A stretch of DNA of 64,000 nt from Aerococcus urinaeequi. GTDB taxonomy: Bacteria > Bacillota > Bacilli > Lactobacillales > Aerococcaceae. The notes beneath the pieces are model-generated. The model ran no database searches, had not been told where the DNA came from, and worked only from the letters and a program-made list of their open reading frames with translations. Made by a program: the position numbers and the translations under genes. Each line of letters starts with the position of its first letter. Within the stretch, counting starts at the first letter, position 1. Below are positions 33,443-51,222 of the stretch, in pieces. The stretch is from positions 930,001 through 994,000 of the forward strand of contig NZ_CP014162.1 in NCBI RefSeq assembly GCF_001543205.1, written 5' to 3'.

Positions 33443-34636
33443 ATGTCTAGAGCAGTAGGTACTGTTGTAAGAGGGTTACGTGCCCCAATTATTAAAGAGA
33501 ACGATGACCTAGCTGGTATCGTTGTAGATACTGTCTTAAACGCGGCCAAAGAAGATGGTTATGAAGTTCGTGACCACGATATCGTAACAGTTACAGAGTC
33601 AATTTTAGCTCGTGCACAAGGAAACTTTGCTGAGTTAGAGGCTGTTGTAAAAGATATCCAACGTCAAACAAAGAGCGAAACGATTGGTATCATTAACCCA
33701 ATCCTTAGCCGTAACCGTTTCTACGCCATCTTAAAAGGTATCGCTATGTCAGCGAAAAAAATCGTGATTCAATTAAGCTACCCTTCTGATGAAGTGGGTA
33801 ACCGTTTAATTTCACGTGATGAATTAGAAGCATCTGGTTTAAACCCATACACTGACGTTTTAACAGAAGCTGAATTCCGTAGCCACTTCCCAAACTTGGC
33901 GCATGAGTTTACAGGTGAAGACTACGTTGCTTTATACAAAAAATGCGTGGAAGAAACTGGTGCAGAGTGTGAAATTATTTTCGCTAACCACCCACAAACC
34001 ATTTTAGACTACGTAGATACAGTTGTAATCGCTGATATCCACGACCGTAAATACACACGCCGTACTTTAGAAAAACATGGCGCTAAAGAAATCATTGGTT
34101 TAGACCAAATCTTAAACCAATCAATCGACGGTTCTGGTTACAATGAAGACTTCGGTTTATTAGGCGCTAACCTTTCTGGTAACAATAGCTTGAAACTATT
34201 CCCTCGTGATGCACAAGCATTCGTTGAAGACGTTCAAAAACGTTTATTAGAAGCAACTGGTAAAGCTGTTGAAGTAATGGTTTACGGTGATGGCGCTTTC
34301 CAAGATCCAGTTGGCCATATCTGGGAATTAGCTGACCCTGTTGTATCACCTGGTTTCACTAAAGGCTTATCTGGCACACCAGACGAAATCAAAATCAAAT
34401 ACGTTGCGGACAACCAGTTCGGTGACTTATCTGGTGAAGAATTAACAGAAGCGATGCGTGCTTATATCAAGGACCATGACAAAATCGATGAAGCTGGACA
34501 TAACACGTCATTAGGTACAACACCGCGTAACATCACTGACTTAGTTGGGTCATTATCTGACTTAACTTCAGGTTCAGGAGACAAAGGTACGCCGTTTATC
34601 TATATCCAAGGCTACTTTGACAAATATTCTGACTAA
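33443..34636 (+). CDS. CofE-like (coenzyme F420-0:L-glutamate ligase family) protein
   Basis: 397 residues from the ATG at 33443 (AAGGGA upstream). The N-terminal part matches the F420 gamma-glutamyl ligase fold (RGLRAPIIKENDDLAGIVVDTVL, DIVTVTESILARAQGNF). The protein is longer than archaeal CofE and has its own C-terminal region. Lactobacillales do not make F420, so the true reaction is probably another amide or peptide ligation. The gene is monocistronic, well expressed by the look of its codons and promoter, and followed by a structured repeat. Confidence 0.8.
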   Translation: MSRAVGTVVRGLRAPIIKENDDLAGIVVDTVLNAAKEDGYEVRDHDIVTVTESILARAQGNFAELEAVVKDIQRQTKSETIGIINPILSRNRFYAILKGIAMSAKKIVIQLSYPSDEVGNRLISRDELEASGLNPYTDVLTEAEFRSHFPNLAHEFTGEDYVALYKKCVEETGAECEIIFANHPQTILDYVDTVVIADIHDRKYTRRTLEKHGAKEIIGLDQILNQSIDGSGYNEDFGLLGANLSGNNSLKLFPRDAQAFVEDVQKRLLEATGKAVEVMVYGDGAFQDPVGHIWELADPVVSPGFTKGLSGTPDEIKIKYVADNQFGDLSGEELTEAMRAYIKDHDKIDEAGHNTSLGTTPRNITDLVGSLSDLTSGSGDKGTPFIYIQGYFDKYSD

Positions 34637-34640
34637 TAAT

Positions 34641-34770
34641 AAGATCTGAGTGAGACCATTCAGCTCAAAAACGATAACGTAAATAGGCAAAATGATAACA
34701 CATCAAGAAGACTATTTGCGAAGCGGACTTAAGCTGGTCGCACGAACTCAACTTCAGAGTGTGAGTTTCG
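34641..34770 (+). repeat. structured repeat element, copy C
   Basis: Starts 4 bases after the CofE-like stop. It shares CTGAGTGAGACC, AGCTCAA, GAAGC and AGCTGGTCGCACGAACTC with copy A after glmM. The outer stem GACC-bulge-AGCTCAA pairs with TTAAGCT-GGTC, and an inner hairpin has AAATAG/CTATTT and TGAT/ATCA. Its end (AGAGTGTGAG) looks like the start of a further truncated copy. Confidence 0.6.
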
Positions 34771-34818
34771 GCGTTCAGTCAGGTCCCCACTATTAATCAA
34801 ATAATAATGTTAACTATT

Positions 34819-34850
34819 AGGGACACAACTTTGCTTGTGTCCCTTTTTTG
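34819..34850 (+). terminator. terminator after the CofE-like gene
   Basis: AGGGACACAA, 7-base loop, TTGTGTCCCT, then T run. Confidence 0.9.
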
Positions 34851-34857
34851 CGTACGC

Positions 34858-34892
34858 AAAAAAATAACCAGCCGTTGGGAGGACCGCTGGTT
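34858..34892 (-). terminator. distal terminator of the pcp transcript
   Basis: AACCAGCGGT, short loop, ACGGCTGGTT, then ATTTTTTT on the minus strand. Confidence 0.75.
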
Positions 34893-34928
34893 AAAATTGT
34901 AATCTTTCATTTGGGAGGAGAAAGATTT

Positions 34929-34970
34929 ATGAAGAAAAGTTTGGTTTGTTTATTGGGTATGCTTATATAA
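34929..34970 (+). CDS. possible 13-residue ORF
   Basis: A strong GGGAGGAG lies 10 bases before an ATG encoding MKKSLVCLLGMLI and a TAA. The peptide looks like the start of a lipoprotein or secreted-protein signal sequence that is cut short. No continuation in another frame is evident. It may be a decayed gene start or a bioactive micro-peptide. The rest of 34893-35110 shows only a weak AAGAAGG/CCTTCTT hairpin (35072-35106). Confidence 0.25.
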   Translation: MKKSLVCLLGMLI

Positions 34971-35117
34971 TAGGCGATACTTTTGAAGATATGATGAAAT
35001 TGTCAGCAAATTTTGTGATAAATATGTGATAAAAGTTTTAACAATTTCTAAAGACAAGATTTTACCGTAAAGAAGGGCCTATGACTTTCATATCTTAGAC
35101 CTTCTTGAAAATAGTTA

Positions 35118-35350
35118 CTATTTTGAGCAGTTACTCACACTTTGTAGTCGAGTGCGCTTCTTGCGCATAGGCATCCGTATGTCACTACGTTCCTACGAAT
35201 GCTTTATTGACCAGCTCACGTCCACTTCGCGCCTTCAATTGGGCTTTCTTTGGCAGTCCGGCCTCCACTTCAGACTAGTTTGCATCACACTTTCTGTGAT
35301 ACAGCACTAGTCTTCCAGTGCTACCTACCTAAGCGCAAAGCTCGCACCTT
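35118..35350 (-). repeat. structured repeat element, copy D (rearranged)
   Basis: Lies directly 3' of pcp on the same strand. It begins AAGGTGCGAG and contains the core of copies A and B: CTGGAAG, stem ACTAGT, GCTGT, stem ATCACA/TGTGAT, GCAA, stem ACTAGT, CTGAAG. A GTGAGCTGGTC follows about 60 bases later, then stems GCAT-CGTA/TACG-ATGC and TGCGC/GCGCA and a final GTGTGAG. The outer stem of A is not intact, so this may be two overlapped copies. Confidence 0.55.
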
Positions 35351-35353
35351 TTT

Positions 35354-36001
35354 TTAATGTGTTTTGCCGCCAACAATTTTCATGTCTTCTTTGCCGTCAA
35401 AGTCCACAATGGCTGCGATGGCTGCTTCGATTCCGCGAACGATGTCTTCCAAGGCCATAGATGGCGTGTTTGGACGGTTTGTGACTTGTTCTGGTAGGAA
35501 TGGAATGTGCATGAAACCAGCTTTGATGTTAGGATACTCTTTATTGGTTAAGTATAGCGAATGGTACATAATATGGTTGCAGACAAATGTTCCAGCAGTA
35601 TTTGATACTTCTGCAGGTACATTAGCCTCTTTCATATAAGTAACCATTGCCTTAATTGGCAACTGGCTAAAGTAAGCTGGTTGCCCGTCTTCTTTGATTG
35701 GTTCATCAATTGGTTGTTTACCTTCATTATCTGGAATACGTGCGTCATCTTCATTGATAGCTACCCGTTCAGGTGTTAAGGCAAAACGTCCTCCCGCTTG
35801 ACCAATATTCAAGATATAGTCAGGTTGGTGCTCTTCAATTGCTCTTTTTTCTACTTCTGCACTTTTATTAAAAACAGTTGGAATTTCTAATTTGATAATT
35901 TCCGCACCCTTGATTTCTTCCGGCAAACGTTTCACTGCCTCAATCGCTGGGTTAATCGTATCATCACCAAATGGATCGAATCCTGTTACTAAAATTTTCA
36001 T
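35354..36001 (-). CDS. pcp: pyroglutamyl-peptidase I
   Basis: 215 residues, full length for the C15 cysteine peptidases that remove N-terminal pyroglutamate in the cytosol. The catalytic triad is visible: Glu in [10 protein letters not shown], Cys in [13 protein letters not shown] and His in [11 protein letters not shown]. The N-terminal VTGFDPFG motif is intact. AGGAGG precedes the ATG. It lies behind a terminator that separates it from the HhH gene and is followed by repeat copy D. Confidence 0.96.
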   Translation of the reverse strand: MKILVTGFDPFGDDTINPAIEAVKRLPEEIKGAEIIKLEIPTVFNKSAEVEKRAIEEHQPDYILNIGQAGGRFALTPERVAINEDDARIPDNEGKQPIDEPIKEDGQPAYFSQLPIKAMVTYMKEANVPAEVSNTAGTFVCNHIMYHSLYLTNKEYPNIKAGFMHIPFLPEQVTNRPNTPSMALEDIVRGIEAAIAAIVDFDGKEDMKIVGGKTH

Positions 36002-36045
36002 CTTTATACCTCCTAGAATGCCCAGCTATACATTAATACAATATG

Positions 36046-36076
36046 AAAAAAAGCGGATAAGTACTGTTTATCCGCC
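36046..36076 (-). terminator. terminator after the HhH-NTF2 gene
   Basis: GCGGATAA, 7-base loop, TTATCCGC, then T run on the minus strand. Confidence 0.88.
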
Positions 36077-36123
36077 AGTCTTCAATATCCTATGCGATTT
36101 TTGTCTTTCACATTATCTTTGTT

Positions 36124-36705
36124 TTATATTTGCTGATAATGCACAATCTGACTTACGACACTATCCTTCTTATGACTGGCAAACACAAAAAACATAGAAA
36201 AGTATGTGAATGTTCCCTGTTTATCCACGATTTTTCCATGCAGAGCTGCTTCCTTCCCGTGGGATAAAATTTGAAAGACTTCTATAGATGAAATATCCGT
36301 CACCCTAATTGCGCTAGATAATACTTGGTCTTTACCAGTTAATACTAAATCGTTATAAGGCGCCTTATATACCACCTCATCTACCATTAGTGACCCATCG
36401 TATACTAACCCCTTCGCATATAAATTCATCGCTAAATCGCGGGCAATTCGTCGCTTAGGTGCATTATCACATGCTAGGTCTCCTATCAAGAAAAAGGGCA
36501 AATCAGGTAAATCGGATGACACTAAACTGAAAGATAAACCTAACTCAAGCAAACTCTTTTCCAATATTTCAATTGCCTTAGGGCCCACACCATGCAGATG
36601 AGCCAGATTCGATTTTGTTACACTCGATAACTGTTCAATTTGATCAATCCCAACCGTCGCCAACGCATTAGTTGCTGGCTTACCAATTTTTGGTAAATCT
36701 GTCAT
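36124..36705 (-). CDS. helix-hairpin-helix protein fused to an NTF2/SnoaL-like domain
   Basis: 193 residues. The N-terminal ~55 residues are a helix-hairpin-helix pair (LPKIGKPATNALATVGI, then LAHLHGVGPKAIEILEKSL), as in DNA-binding helicase-like proteins. Residues ~75-190 resemble an NTF2/SnoaL-type cone fold (RIARDLAMNLYAKG, VYKAPYNDLVLTGKDQV, GTFTYFSMFFVF). Function unknown. A good ribosome-binding site (TAGGAGG) precedes the ATG. Monocistronic. Confidence 0.75.
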   Translation of the reverse strand: MTDLPKIGKPATNALATVGIDQIEQLSSVTKSNLAHLHGVGPKAIEILEKSLLELGLSFSLVSSDLPDLPFFLIGDLACDNAPKRRIARDLAMNLYAKGLVYDGSLMVDEVVYKAPYNDLVLTGKDQVLSSAIRVTDISSIEVFQILSHGKEAALHGKIVDKQGTFTYFSMFFVFASHKKDSVVSQIVHYQQI

Positions 36706-36814
36706 TCAAATACCTCCTAAAGCAATCAGTTTAATATTCACATACAAAAATTCCTAGAATTGCTATTTTAGTATCATTAGAAGGTAACTTTTGTAATTGT
36801 ATGATTTTTAACAC

Positions 36815-36936
36815 TTATTTATTGAGCTCTTTACTCATAAAAACATCCATCAAAGGGTGATGGCTTTCCGCATCTAATTTTTCATATAGTTTAATGGCTT
36901 AATGGCCGCCTTCTCAATCGGCCGCCCTAATACCAT
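36815..36936 (-). pseudogene. GNAT acetyltransferase C-terminal fragment, frameshifted
   Basis: One frame reads MVLGRPIEKAAIK, then the next frame continues AIKLYEKLDAESHHPLMDV and FMSKELNK with a stop at 36815. Together these form the last ~37 residues of a GNAT protein (the xxAIKLYEKLGF-like region). The break coincides with a tandem duplication of the 8 bases GCCATTAA, which shifts the frame. No upstream part of the gene is seen between here and the HhH gene, so this is a decayed remnant. Confidence 0.65.
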
Positions 36937-36977
36937 AAATTTTATACTTCTCCCTACATTATTCTTTCTAAATATAC

Positions 36978-37019
36978 AAAAAACCGTTAGCTTAAACAAG
37001 TGTCTAAGCTAACGGTTTT
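36978..37019 (-). terminator. terminator of rRNA operon 1
   Basis: AAAACCGTTAGCTTA, 10-base loop, TAAGCTAACGGTTTT, then T-rich tail on the minus strand. Confidence 0.9.
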
Positions 37020-37024
37020 ATTTT

Positions 37025-37138
37025 GCATGGCAACGTCCTAGTCTCACAGGGGGAAACCCCCAACTACATTCGGCGCTAAGAAGCTTAACTTCTGTGTTCG
37101 AGATGGGAACAGGTGTGTCCTTCTTGCCATCATTACCA
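37025..37138 (-). rRNA. 5S rRNA, operon 1
   Basis: About 114 nt. The 5' end is TGGTAATGATGGC, CCCGTTCC-like CCTGTTCCCATCTCGAACA is in the middle, and GGGGGTTTCCCCC forms the terminal hairpin. The 3' end pairs imperfectly with the 5' end. It differs from the operon 2 copy by at least one base near the 3' end. Boundaries are approximate. Confidence 0.93.
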
Positions 37139-37202
37139 CACAATATTTATATGAGCATTTTGTTCGCTCAAAACTGAATCTGTAAGTCGTCTACCATTCC
37201 AT

Positions 37203-41912
<4,710 letters not shown>

Positions 41913-42073
41913 TTTTCATGAGCTTGATTGCTCATTAAAGTTTGCTGACTTATTTATAGTAGTTCTCACTACTTTTAATTGTTGGAATCAAATGATTCCA
42001 TACACAATTTTTGGTTTGTCTTCTTTGTTCAGTTTTCAAAGGTCTATCTCGTTGCTTTATTAGCGACTCATAT

Positions 42074-42281
42074 ATCATATCATCTTCATACGACGTTTGT
42101 CAACAGAATGTTTTGAAAAAGTTTTTTGTTGTTTTATACAAACGATGTCGTGTTGACGACTTAAATATCATATCACTTGACTTGAGCTATTGTCAACAAG
42201 AATTTAAAATTTCTTTTTTATCTCATTGTCGCCCTCAACAAGCAACCTGTATATATTACCCCTTATAGGAAGCCTTGTCAA
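42074..42281 (-). promoter_or_regulatory. three tandem promoters of rRNA operon 1
   Basis: P1: TTGACA (42276-42281), 17 bases, TAATAT (42253-42258). P2: TTGACA (42191-42196), 18 bases, TATGAT (42167-42172). P3: TTGACA (42098-42103), 18 bases, TATGAT (42074-42079). All have a consensus -35, as expected for strong rRNA promoters. Confidence 0.9.
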
Positions 42282-42787
42282 CGATATTCCAATATATTTT
42301 TCAATCTTTTTGAAGATGTTTATTGAAAGGTTTATTTGACGGCATTTCTACGGGTGTGTATTTGATCGTCACCTTGCATTTTTAGTTATATTCCTAGCAA
42401 CGCTTAAATACCATCTCATGTGGAATGATTATTATTTGTTGTAAATTTTTATATTATTTTCCGATTCAATCAACTATTTTTACAAAATTTCCGTCAAAAA
42501 ATATTTTGTCATTCACAATTAGCTATGCATTTTGATCAATAAATTCGTTGATAGTTAAATTTTGTCATTAGTGAATGTCTATAAGTTTTTAGTTTTGATT
42601 TATTTCCAGAGAATTACTCCACCATTCTTCATTCGTCATCCGTCAAATTACTTACAAGTATTCGCCATTTTTTGAAAGAATCTTCTAGTAGCTAAATATC
42701 AATATAATTTTACCACTGCTATTGAACAATATTTATATCCTTCGGATTCCAACACTTGTAGATCACTCAAATTTTGAAAAATGACCA
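42282..42787. other. AT-rich region between the two rRNA operons
   Basis: About 500 bases upstream of the operon 1 promoters and downstream of operon 2. I see no ORF with a ribosome-binding site and no strong structure; very AT-rich runs may act as UP-type elements, which is speculation. Confidence 0.4.
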
Positions 42788-42822
42788 CAAAAAAAACCAG
42801 CAGCCGAAGCTACTGGTTTTTT
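42788..42822 (-). terminator. terminator of rRNA operon 2
   Basis: AAAACCAGTAGC, TTCG tetraloop, GCTGCTGGTTTT, then T run on the minus strand. Confidence 0.92.
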
Positions 42823-42828
42823 CATCTT

Positions 42829-42942
42829 GCATGGCGACGTCCTAGTCTCACAGGGGGAAACCCCCAACTACATTCGGCGCTAAGAAGCTTAACTTCTGTG
42901 TTCGAGATGGGAACAGGTGTGTCCTTCTTGCCATCATTACCA
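42829..42942 (-). rRNA. 5S rRNA, operon 2
   Basis: Same structure as the operon 1 copy, with at least one base change near the 3' end (GCGACG here where operon 1 has GCAACG, read on the plus strand). Confidence 0.93.
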
Positions 42943-43005
42943 CACAATATTTATATGAGCTTTTGTTCGCTCAAAACTGAATCTGTAAGTCGTCTACCAT
43001 TCCAT

Positions 43006-45927
<2,922 letters not shown>

Positions 45928-46111
45928 ATTGGTTAAGTTGTATGATTCGCGAAAAGTAATTTGCTTACTTTTATTGGTTTTTTACTCTTGGTAAAATTGG
46001 AATTTCTTATATTAATTATCTCCTGGTAGAAAATAATTAAATAAGAGGTTTATTACTTACAGTATTCAGTTTTCAAAGAACAAAATGGCAACCTAATTTT
46101 AATGGTTGCTA

Positions 46112-46184
46112 TGGAGAATAGCGGGATCGAACCGCTGACCTCCTGCGTGCAAAGCAGGCGCTCTCCCAGCTGAGCTAATCCCCC
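46112..46184 (-). tRNA. tRNA-Ala (TGC anticodon)
   Basis: 73 nt in the 16S-23S spacer of operon 2. The acceptor GGGGGAT pairs with ATTCTCC using two G-U pairs, the anticodon loop is TTTGCAC and the T-arm contains GGTTCGATCC. CCA is not encoded. Confidence 0.95.
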
Positions 46185-46230
46185 ATGGCTGGATATATTT
46201 ATATATGTATTTCTTATTCCATTTCTGGAA

Positions 46231-46304
46231 TGGGCCTGAATGGACTCGAACCATCGACCTCCCGCTTATCAGGCGGACGCTCTAACCAGCTGAGCTACAG
46301 GCCC
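46231..46304 (-). tRNA. tRNA-Ile (GAT anticodon)
   Basis: 74 nt, upstream of tRNA-Ala in the same spacer. The acceptor GGGCCTG pairs with CAGGCCC, the anticodon loop is CTGATAA and the T-arm contains GGTTCGAGTCC. Confidence 0.95.
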
Positions 46305-46392
46305 GATTGGCTTCCATTACTATAAAAATATAGTATAGACCTCTCAAAACTAAACAAAGAAGAATTGAACCTATTGTGTATTCCGTTATATT

Positions 46393-47950
<1,558 letters not shown>

Positions 47951-48111
47951 TTTTCATGAGCTTGATTGCTCATTAAAGTTTGCTGACTTATTTATAGTAG
48001 TTCTCACTACTTTTAATTGTTGGAATCAAATGATTCCATACACAATTTTTGGTTTGTCTTCTTTGTTCAGTTTTCAAAGGTCTATTTTGTCGCTCTTGTG
48101 ACAACTATCTA

Positions 48112-48237
48112 ATATTATCACGAGTTTAACTGGAAGTCAACAACGTTTTAAAAGTTGTTTAAAATGTTGTTTTCTCGGTTGTTGTTACGTTGTAACGCAA
48201 CTATTAGATATTACCATGTTCAGCTATTTGAAGTCAA
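48112..48237 (-). promoter_or_regulatory. two tandem promoters of rRNA operon 2
   Basis: P1: TTGACT (48232-48237), 18 bases, TAATAT (48208-48213). P2: TTGACT (48135-48140), 17 bases, TAATAT (48112-48117). Operon 2 has two promoters with TTGACT, operon 1 three with TTGACA. Confidence 0.88.
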
Positions 48238-48350
48238 CATTTTTTTCAAAATATTTTCTTCAATGTTTCAACAGAAACAATAATAACGTCTGAAAAATAT
48301 AATATCATCTTTCACAATTCTTGTAAACCTATTTTTCGTATTTCTTCAAA

Positions 48351-48392
48351 AAATAAAAGACCCTAGATAATATACCCAGGATCTTCTTATTT
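48351..48392 (-). terminator. terminator after msrA
   Basis: AAGATCCTGGG, ~11-base loop, CTAGGGTCTT, then TTATTTTTT on the minus strand; stem with mismatches. Confidence 0.65.
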
Positions 48393-48412
48393 CGATTAGT
48401 AGGAATCAGCGA

Positions 48413-48940
48413 TTAAGCTTCTTCCCAACTATCTTTGATGAATGTTTTACGACCAGATAATTCACTATAACGTTTATAGTGGGCTGGATTCTTTTTGTAG
48501 AATTGTTGATGGTAATCTTCTGCTGGCCAGAAAGTCGATGCTTTCGTGATTTGTGTTAGAACTGGTTTGTTAAAACGACCACTCGCATCTAAAGCTGCTT
48601 TAGATGCCATTGCTGCTTTATCCTGTTCTTCGCTGTTCACAAAGATTTCAGGTCGATAAGAATCCCCACGATCAACAAATTGCCCCATTGCATCTGTTGG
48701 GTCTGTTTGTTGCCAATAAATATCTAGTAATTCTGAATAGCTTATTTTTTCATTATCAAATTCAATCTCAACTGCTTCTGTATGACCAGTTGTGCCCGAG
48801 CAAACTTCTTCATATGTAGGATTTTCTTTGTGGCCGCCAGTGTATCCTGATGTAACTTTTTCAATACCATCCATTTCTTCGAATGGTTGAACCATACACC
48901 AAAAACATCCGCCGGCAAATACTGCTGTTTCTTTAGACAT
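48413..48940 (-). CDS. msrA: peptide-methionine (S)-S-oxide reductase
   Basis: 175 residues. The MsrA signature GGCFWC places the catalytic Cys at residue 12 with a second Cys at 15. [30 protein letters not shown] and the [21 protein letters not shown] segment are intact. Repairs oxidised methionine using thioredoxin. It begins 55 bases after the serS stop, with AAAGGGG upstream; probably its own promoter or readthrough from serS. Confidence 0.96.
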   Translation of the reverse strand: MSKETAVFAGGCFWCMVQPFEEMDGIEKVTSGYTGGHKENPTYEEVCSGTTGHTEAVEIEFDNEKISYSELLDIYWQQTDPTDAMGQFVDRGDSYRPEIFVNSEEQDKAAMASKAALDASGRFNKPVLTQITKASTFWPAEDYHQQFYKKNPAHYKRYSELSGRKTFIKDSWEEA

Positions 48941-48995
48941 CCTAATTGCCCCTTTCGTTAAATTTAAAAAATTAATCCACCTCTATTGTATTACA

Positions 48996-50303
48996 TTATT
49001 TTAATTTTGAAACGCCAGAAGCATTTTCTTTTGTGATTTCTGTAATACCACCCATGTAAGGTACTAACGCTTCAGGGATTGTTACTGAACCATCTGCGTT
49101 TTGATAGTTTTCTAAAATAGCTGTTACTGTACGCCCAACAGCTAAACCAGAACCATTTAATGTATGCACATATTCCGGTTTACCGTTTGCGTTACGGAAA
49201 CGGATTAAAGCACGACGCGCTTGGAAGGCTTCAGTGTTTGAGCATGAAGAAATTTCACGGTATGTTTCTTGCGCTGGTACCCATACTTCTAAGTCATAAG
49301 TTTTAGCAGCGGAGAACCCCATATCACCAGTAGATAATGTCATTACACGATATGGTAAGTTTAATTTTTGTAGGATATTTTCGGCATTATTCACCATTTT
49401 TTCTAATTCGTCATATGAATCTTCAGGTCGAGCAAACTTCACCATCTCTACTTTTTGGAATTGGTGTAGACGAATTAAACCACGTGTATCACGACCAGCA
49501 GATCCTGCTTCTGAACGGAAACTTGGTGACATGGCGGTGAAATAGATAGGTAAATCTTCTCCAGGAATAATTTCATTTGCAAAATAATTGGTTAATGGTA
49601 CTTCTGCTGTTGGGATTAATGTTAGGTGGCGATCTTCATTCGTTGTAGAGAAAACATCTTCAGTAAATTTAGGGAATTGACCAGTACCGTACATAGCTTT
49701 GTCGTTCACTAAGTAAGGAGGAATGATTTCCTCGTAACCTTCTTCTTGGTGTTGGTCTAACATAAAGTTATAAACAGCACGCTCTAAACGGGCACCTAAA
49801 CCACGATAGTATAAGAATCTCGCACCTGAAACTTTAGCTCCACGTTCAAAGTCTAAAATACCTAATTCTTCACCAATTTCGTAGTGTGCTTTTGGTTCAA
49901 AATCAAACTCAGGGGCTTGGCTCCATCGTCGCACTTCAACGTTGTCATCTTCATCGGCACCAACTGGTACTGAATCATGTGGTAAGTTTGGTAAACGATC
50001 CATAATGTAAGTCACTTGCTCATCCAATTTAGCAAGTTTTTTGTCTAAAACAAGGATTTCATCGCCTACTTCTTTCATGCGGGCAATTTTATCATCCGCA
50101 TTTTCTTTGTTGCGGCGCAATAAGCCTATTTCATCAGAAACGGCATTACGTTCAGCTTTTAAAGTTTCTGTTTGAGAAATCACCTCACGGCGTTGGCCGT
50201 CTAAATCAATTAATTTCTCTAATTCATCTTTTGCAACCCCACGGCTAACGTATTTTTCCGCAGTCGCATCAAAGTTGTCTCTTAATAATTTAATATCAAT
50301 CAT
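48996..50303 (-). CDS. serS: seryl-tRNA synthetase
   Basis: 435 residues, full length. The N-terminal long coiled-coil arm (residues ~25-105) contacts tRNA-Ser. The class II catalytic core shows motif 2 ([21 protein letters not shown]) and motif 3 ([18 protein letters not shown]). AGGAGG precedes the ATG. Transcription is controlled by a T-box leader. Confidence 0.97.
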   Translation of the reverse strand: MIDIKLLRDNFDATAEKYVSRGVAKDELEKLIDLDGQRREVISQTETLKAERNAVSDEIGLLRRNKENADDKIARMKEVGDEILVLDKKLAKLDEQVTYIMDRLPNLPHDSVPVGADEDDNVEVRRWSQAPEFDFEPKAHYEIGEELGILDFERGAKVSGARFLYYRGLGARLERAVYNFMLDQHQEEGYEEIIPPYLVNDKAMYGTGQFPKFTEDVFSTTNEDRHLTLIPTAEVPLTNYFANEIIPGEDLPIYFTAMSPSFRSEAGSAGRDTRGLIRLHQFQKVEMVKFARPEDSYDELEKMVNNAENILQKLNLPYRVMTLSTGDMGFSAAKTYDLEVWVPAQETYREISSCSNTEAFQARRALIRFRNANGKPEYVHTLNGSGLAVGRTVTAILENYQNADGSVTIPEALVPYMGGITEITKENASGVSKLK

Positions 50304-50333
50304 TTCGTTTTCCTCCTATATATAAATAAGTAA

Positions 50334-50614
50334 ATAAAAAAGCTATTCCGGTCTTCCAAAAAATTGGAAGGGACGAAATAGCTTGAAGCTCATATATTAT
50401 TGCGCGGTGCCACCCTACTTTAAGACACAGAAATACCATGTCTTACGCTCATTAGATAACGGCTAACCCGGCTCTACTTAATTAGGATTAAATCCTCATA
50501 TTCGTAGTCAGTGATTGTGTGGATTCATATCGCTTAATTACCTGCTTTCACCTACCGCAAGCTCTCTAGAAATCAGCCTATATTACTATTCACAATCGAT
50601 ACTTTCCTTATATT
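50334..50614 (-). promoter_or_regulatory. T-box riboswitch of serS (specifier probably UCC)
   Basis: The T-box core AGGGTGGCACCGCG lies at 50403-50416. Stem I is closed by GATTGTG/CACAATC, directly above which GAATCCAC offers UCC (Ser) as specifier. The terminator follows: AGCTATT and inner CTTCC pair with GGAAG and AATAGCT, then T run. Uncharged tRNA-Ser would stabilise the antiterminator and allow serS expression. The specifier position is inferred by eye. Confidence 0.9.
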
Positions 50615-50620
50615 GCCTCC

Positions 50621-50649
50621 ATTATATATTTAAGGAAAATAAAAGTCAA
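50621..50649 (-). promoter_or_regulatory. serS promoter
   Basis: TTGACT (50644-50649), 17-base spacer, TATAAT (50621-50626). Confidence 0.88.
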
Positions 50650-50843
50650 TTGCGCCAAATTAGGTGCTCATAAATTCGTTTAGACTTGTGCAGAGCTAGA
50701 AAAAAAGCCATTTATAGATAGTTGGAATTTTCCCCTGCGCCTACCACTTCACCTATGCAAAATTAAGCAACATTCAAATCTACGTTGCTTAGTACAACGC
50801 ACCCTTCCTTATAAAGTCACAAATACACTTCTCTAGACACGTA

Positions 50844-50873
50844 TAAAAGCCATGACAAGACATCATGACTTTA
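50844..50873 (-). terminator. possible terminator downstream of dacA
   Basis: AAAGTCATGA, 7-base loop, TCATGGCTTT, then TTATA on the minus strand. It lies 350 bases past the dacA stop. The rest of 50650-51222 is AT-rich with no ORF or structure I can support. Confidence 0.5.
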
Positions 50874-51222
50874 GCGAAAAAATATTTATAAAACTTGAAT
50901 TTATCTTAATCAACATATCAGAAGCATCATTATAGTTGCATTCCAACCCCTAACAGTCACACATTCAAAACATCATATTCATGAGATTTGTTTAGTTTTG
51001 TAATACCAGTACTTTTAGACTACAAATCAGATCGTTATCTTACCTAAATACAAACAATAGATTTGTTAATTACGGCACTCGCAAACGTGTATCTTATCTA
51101 GAGCTTTTACAAACAGTGTTGTTCAAGCCTGTAGAAAAAACGAAGTGTGTCCGTCTCTAGATAAATTTATAAATCATTTGAGCAATACGATGTATTTCAT
51201 TTCTTGAAAATCTATACGGTTG

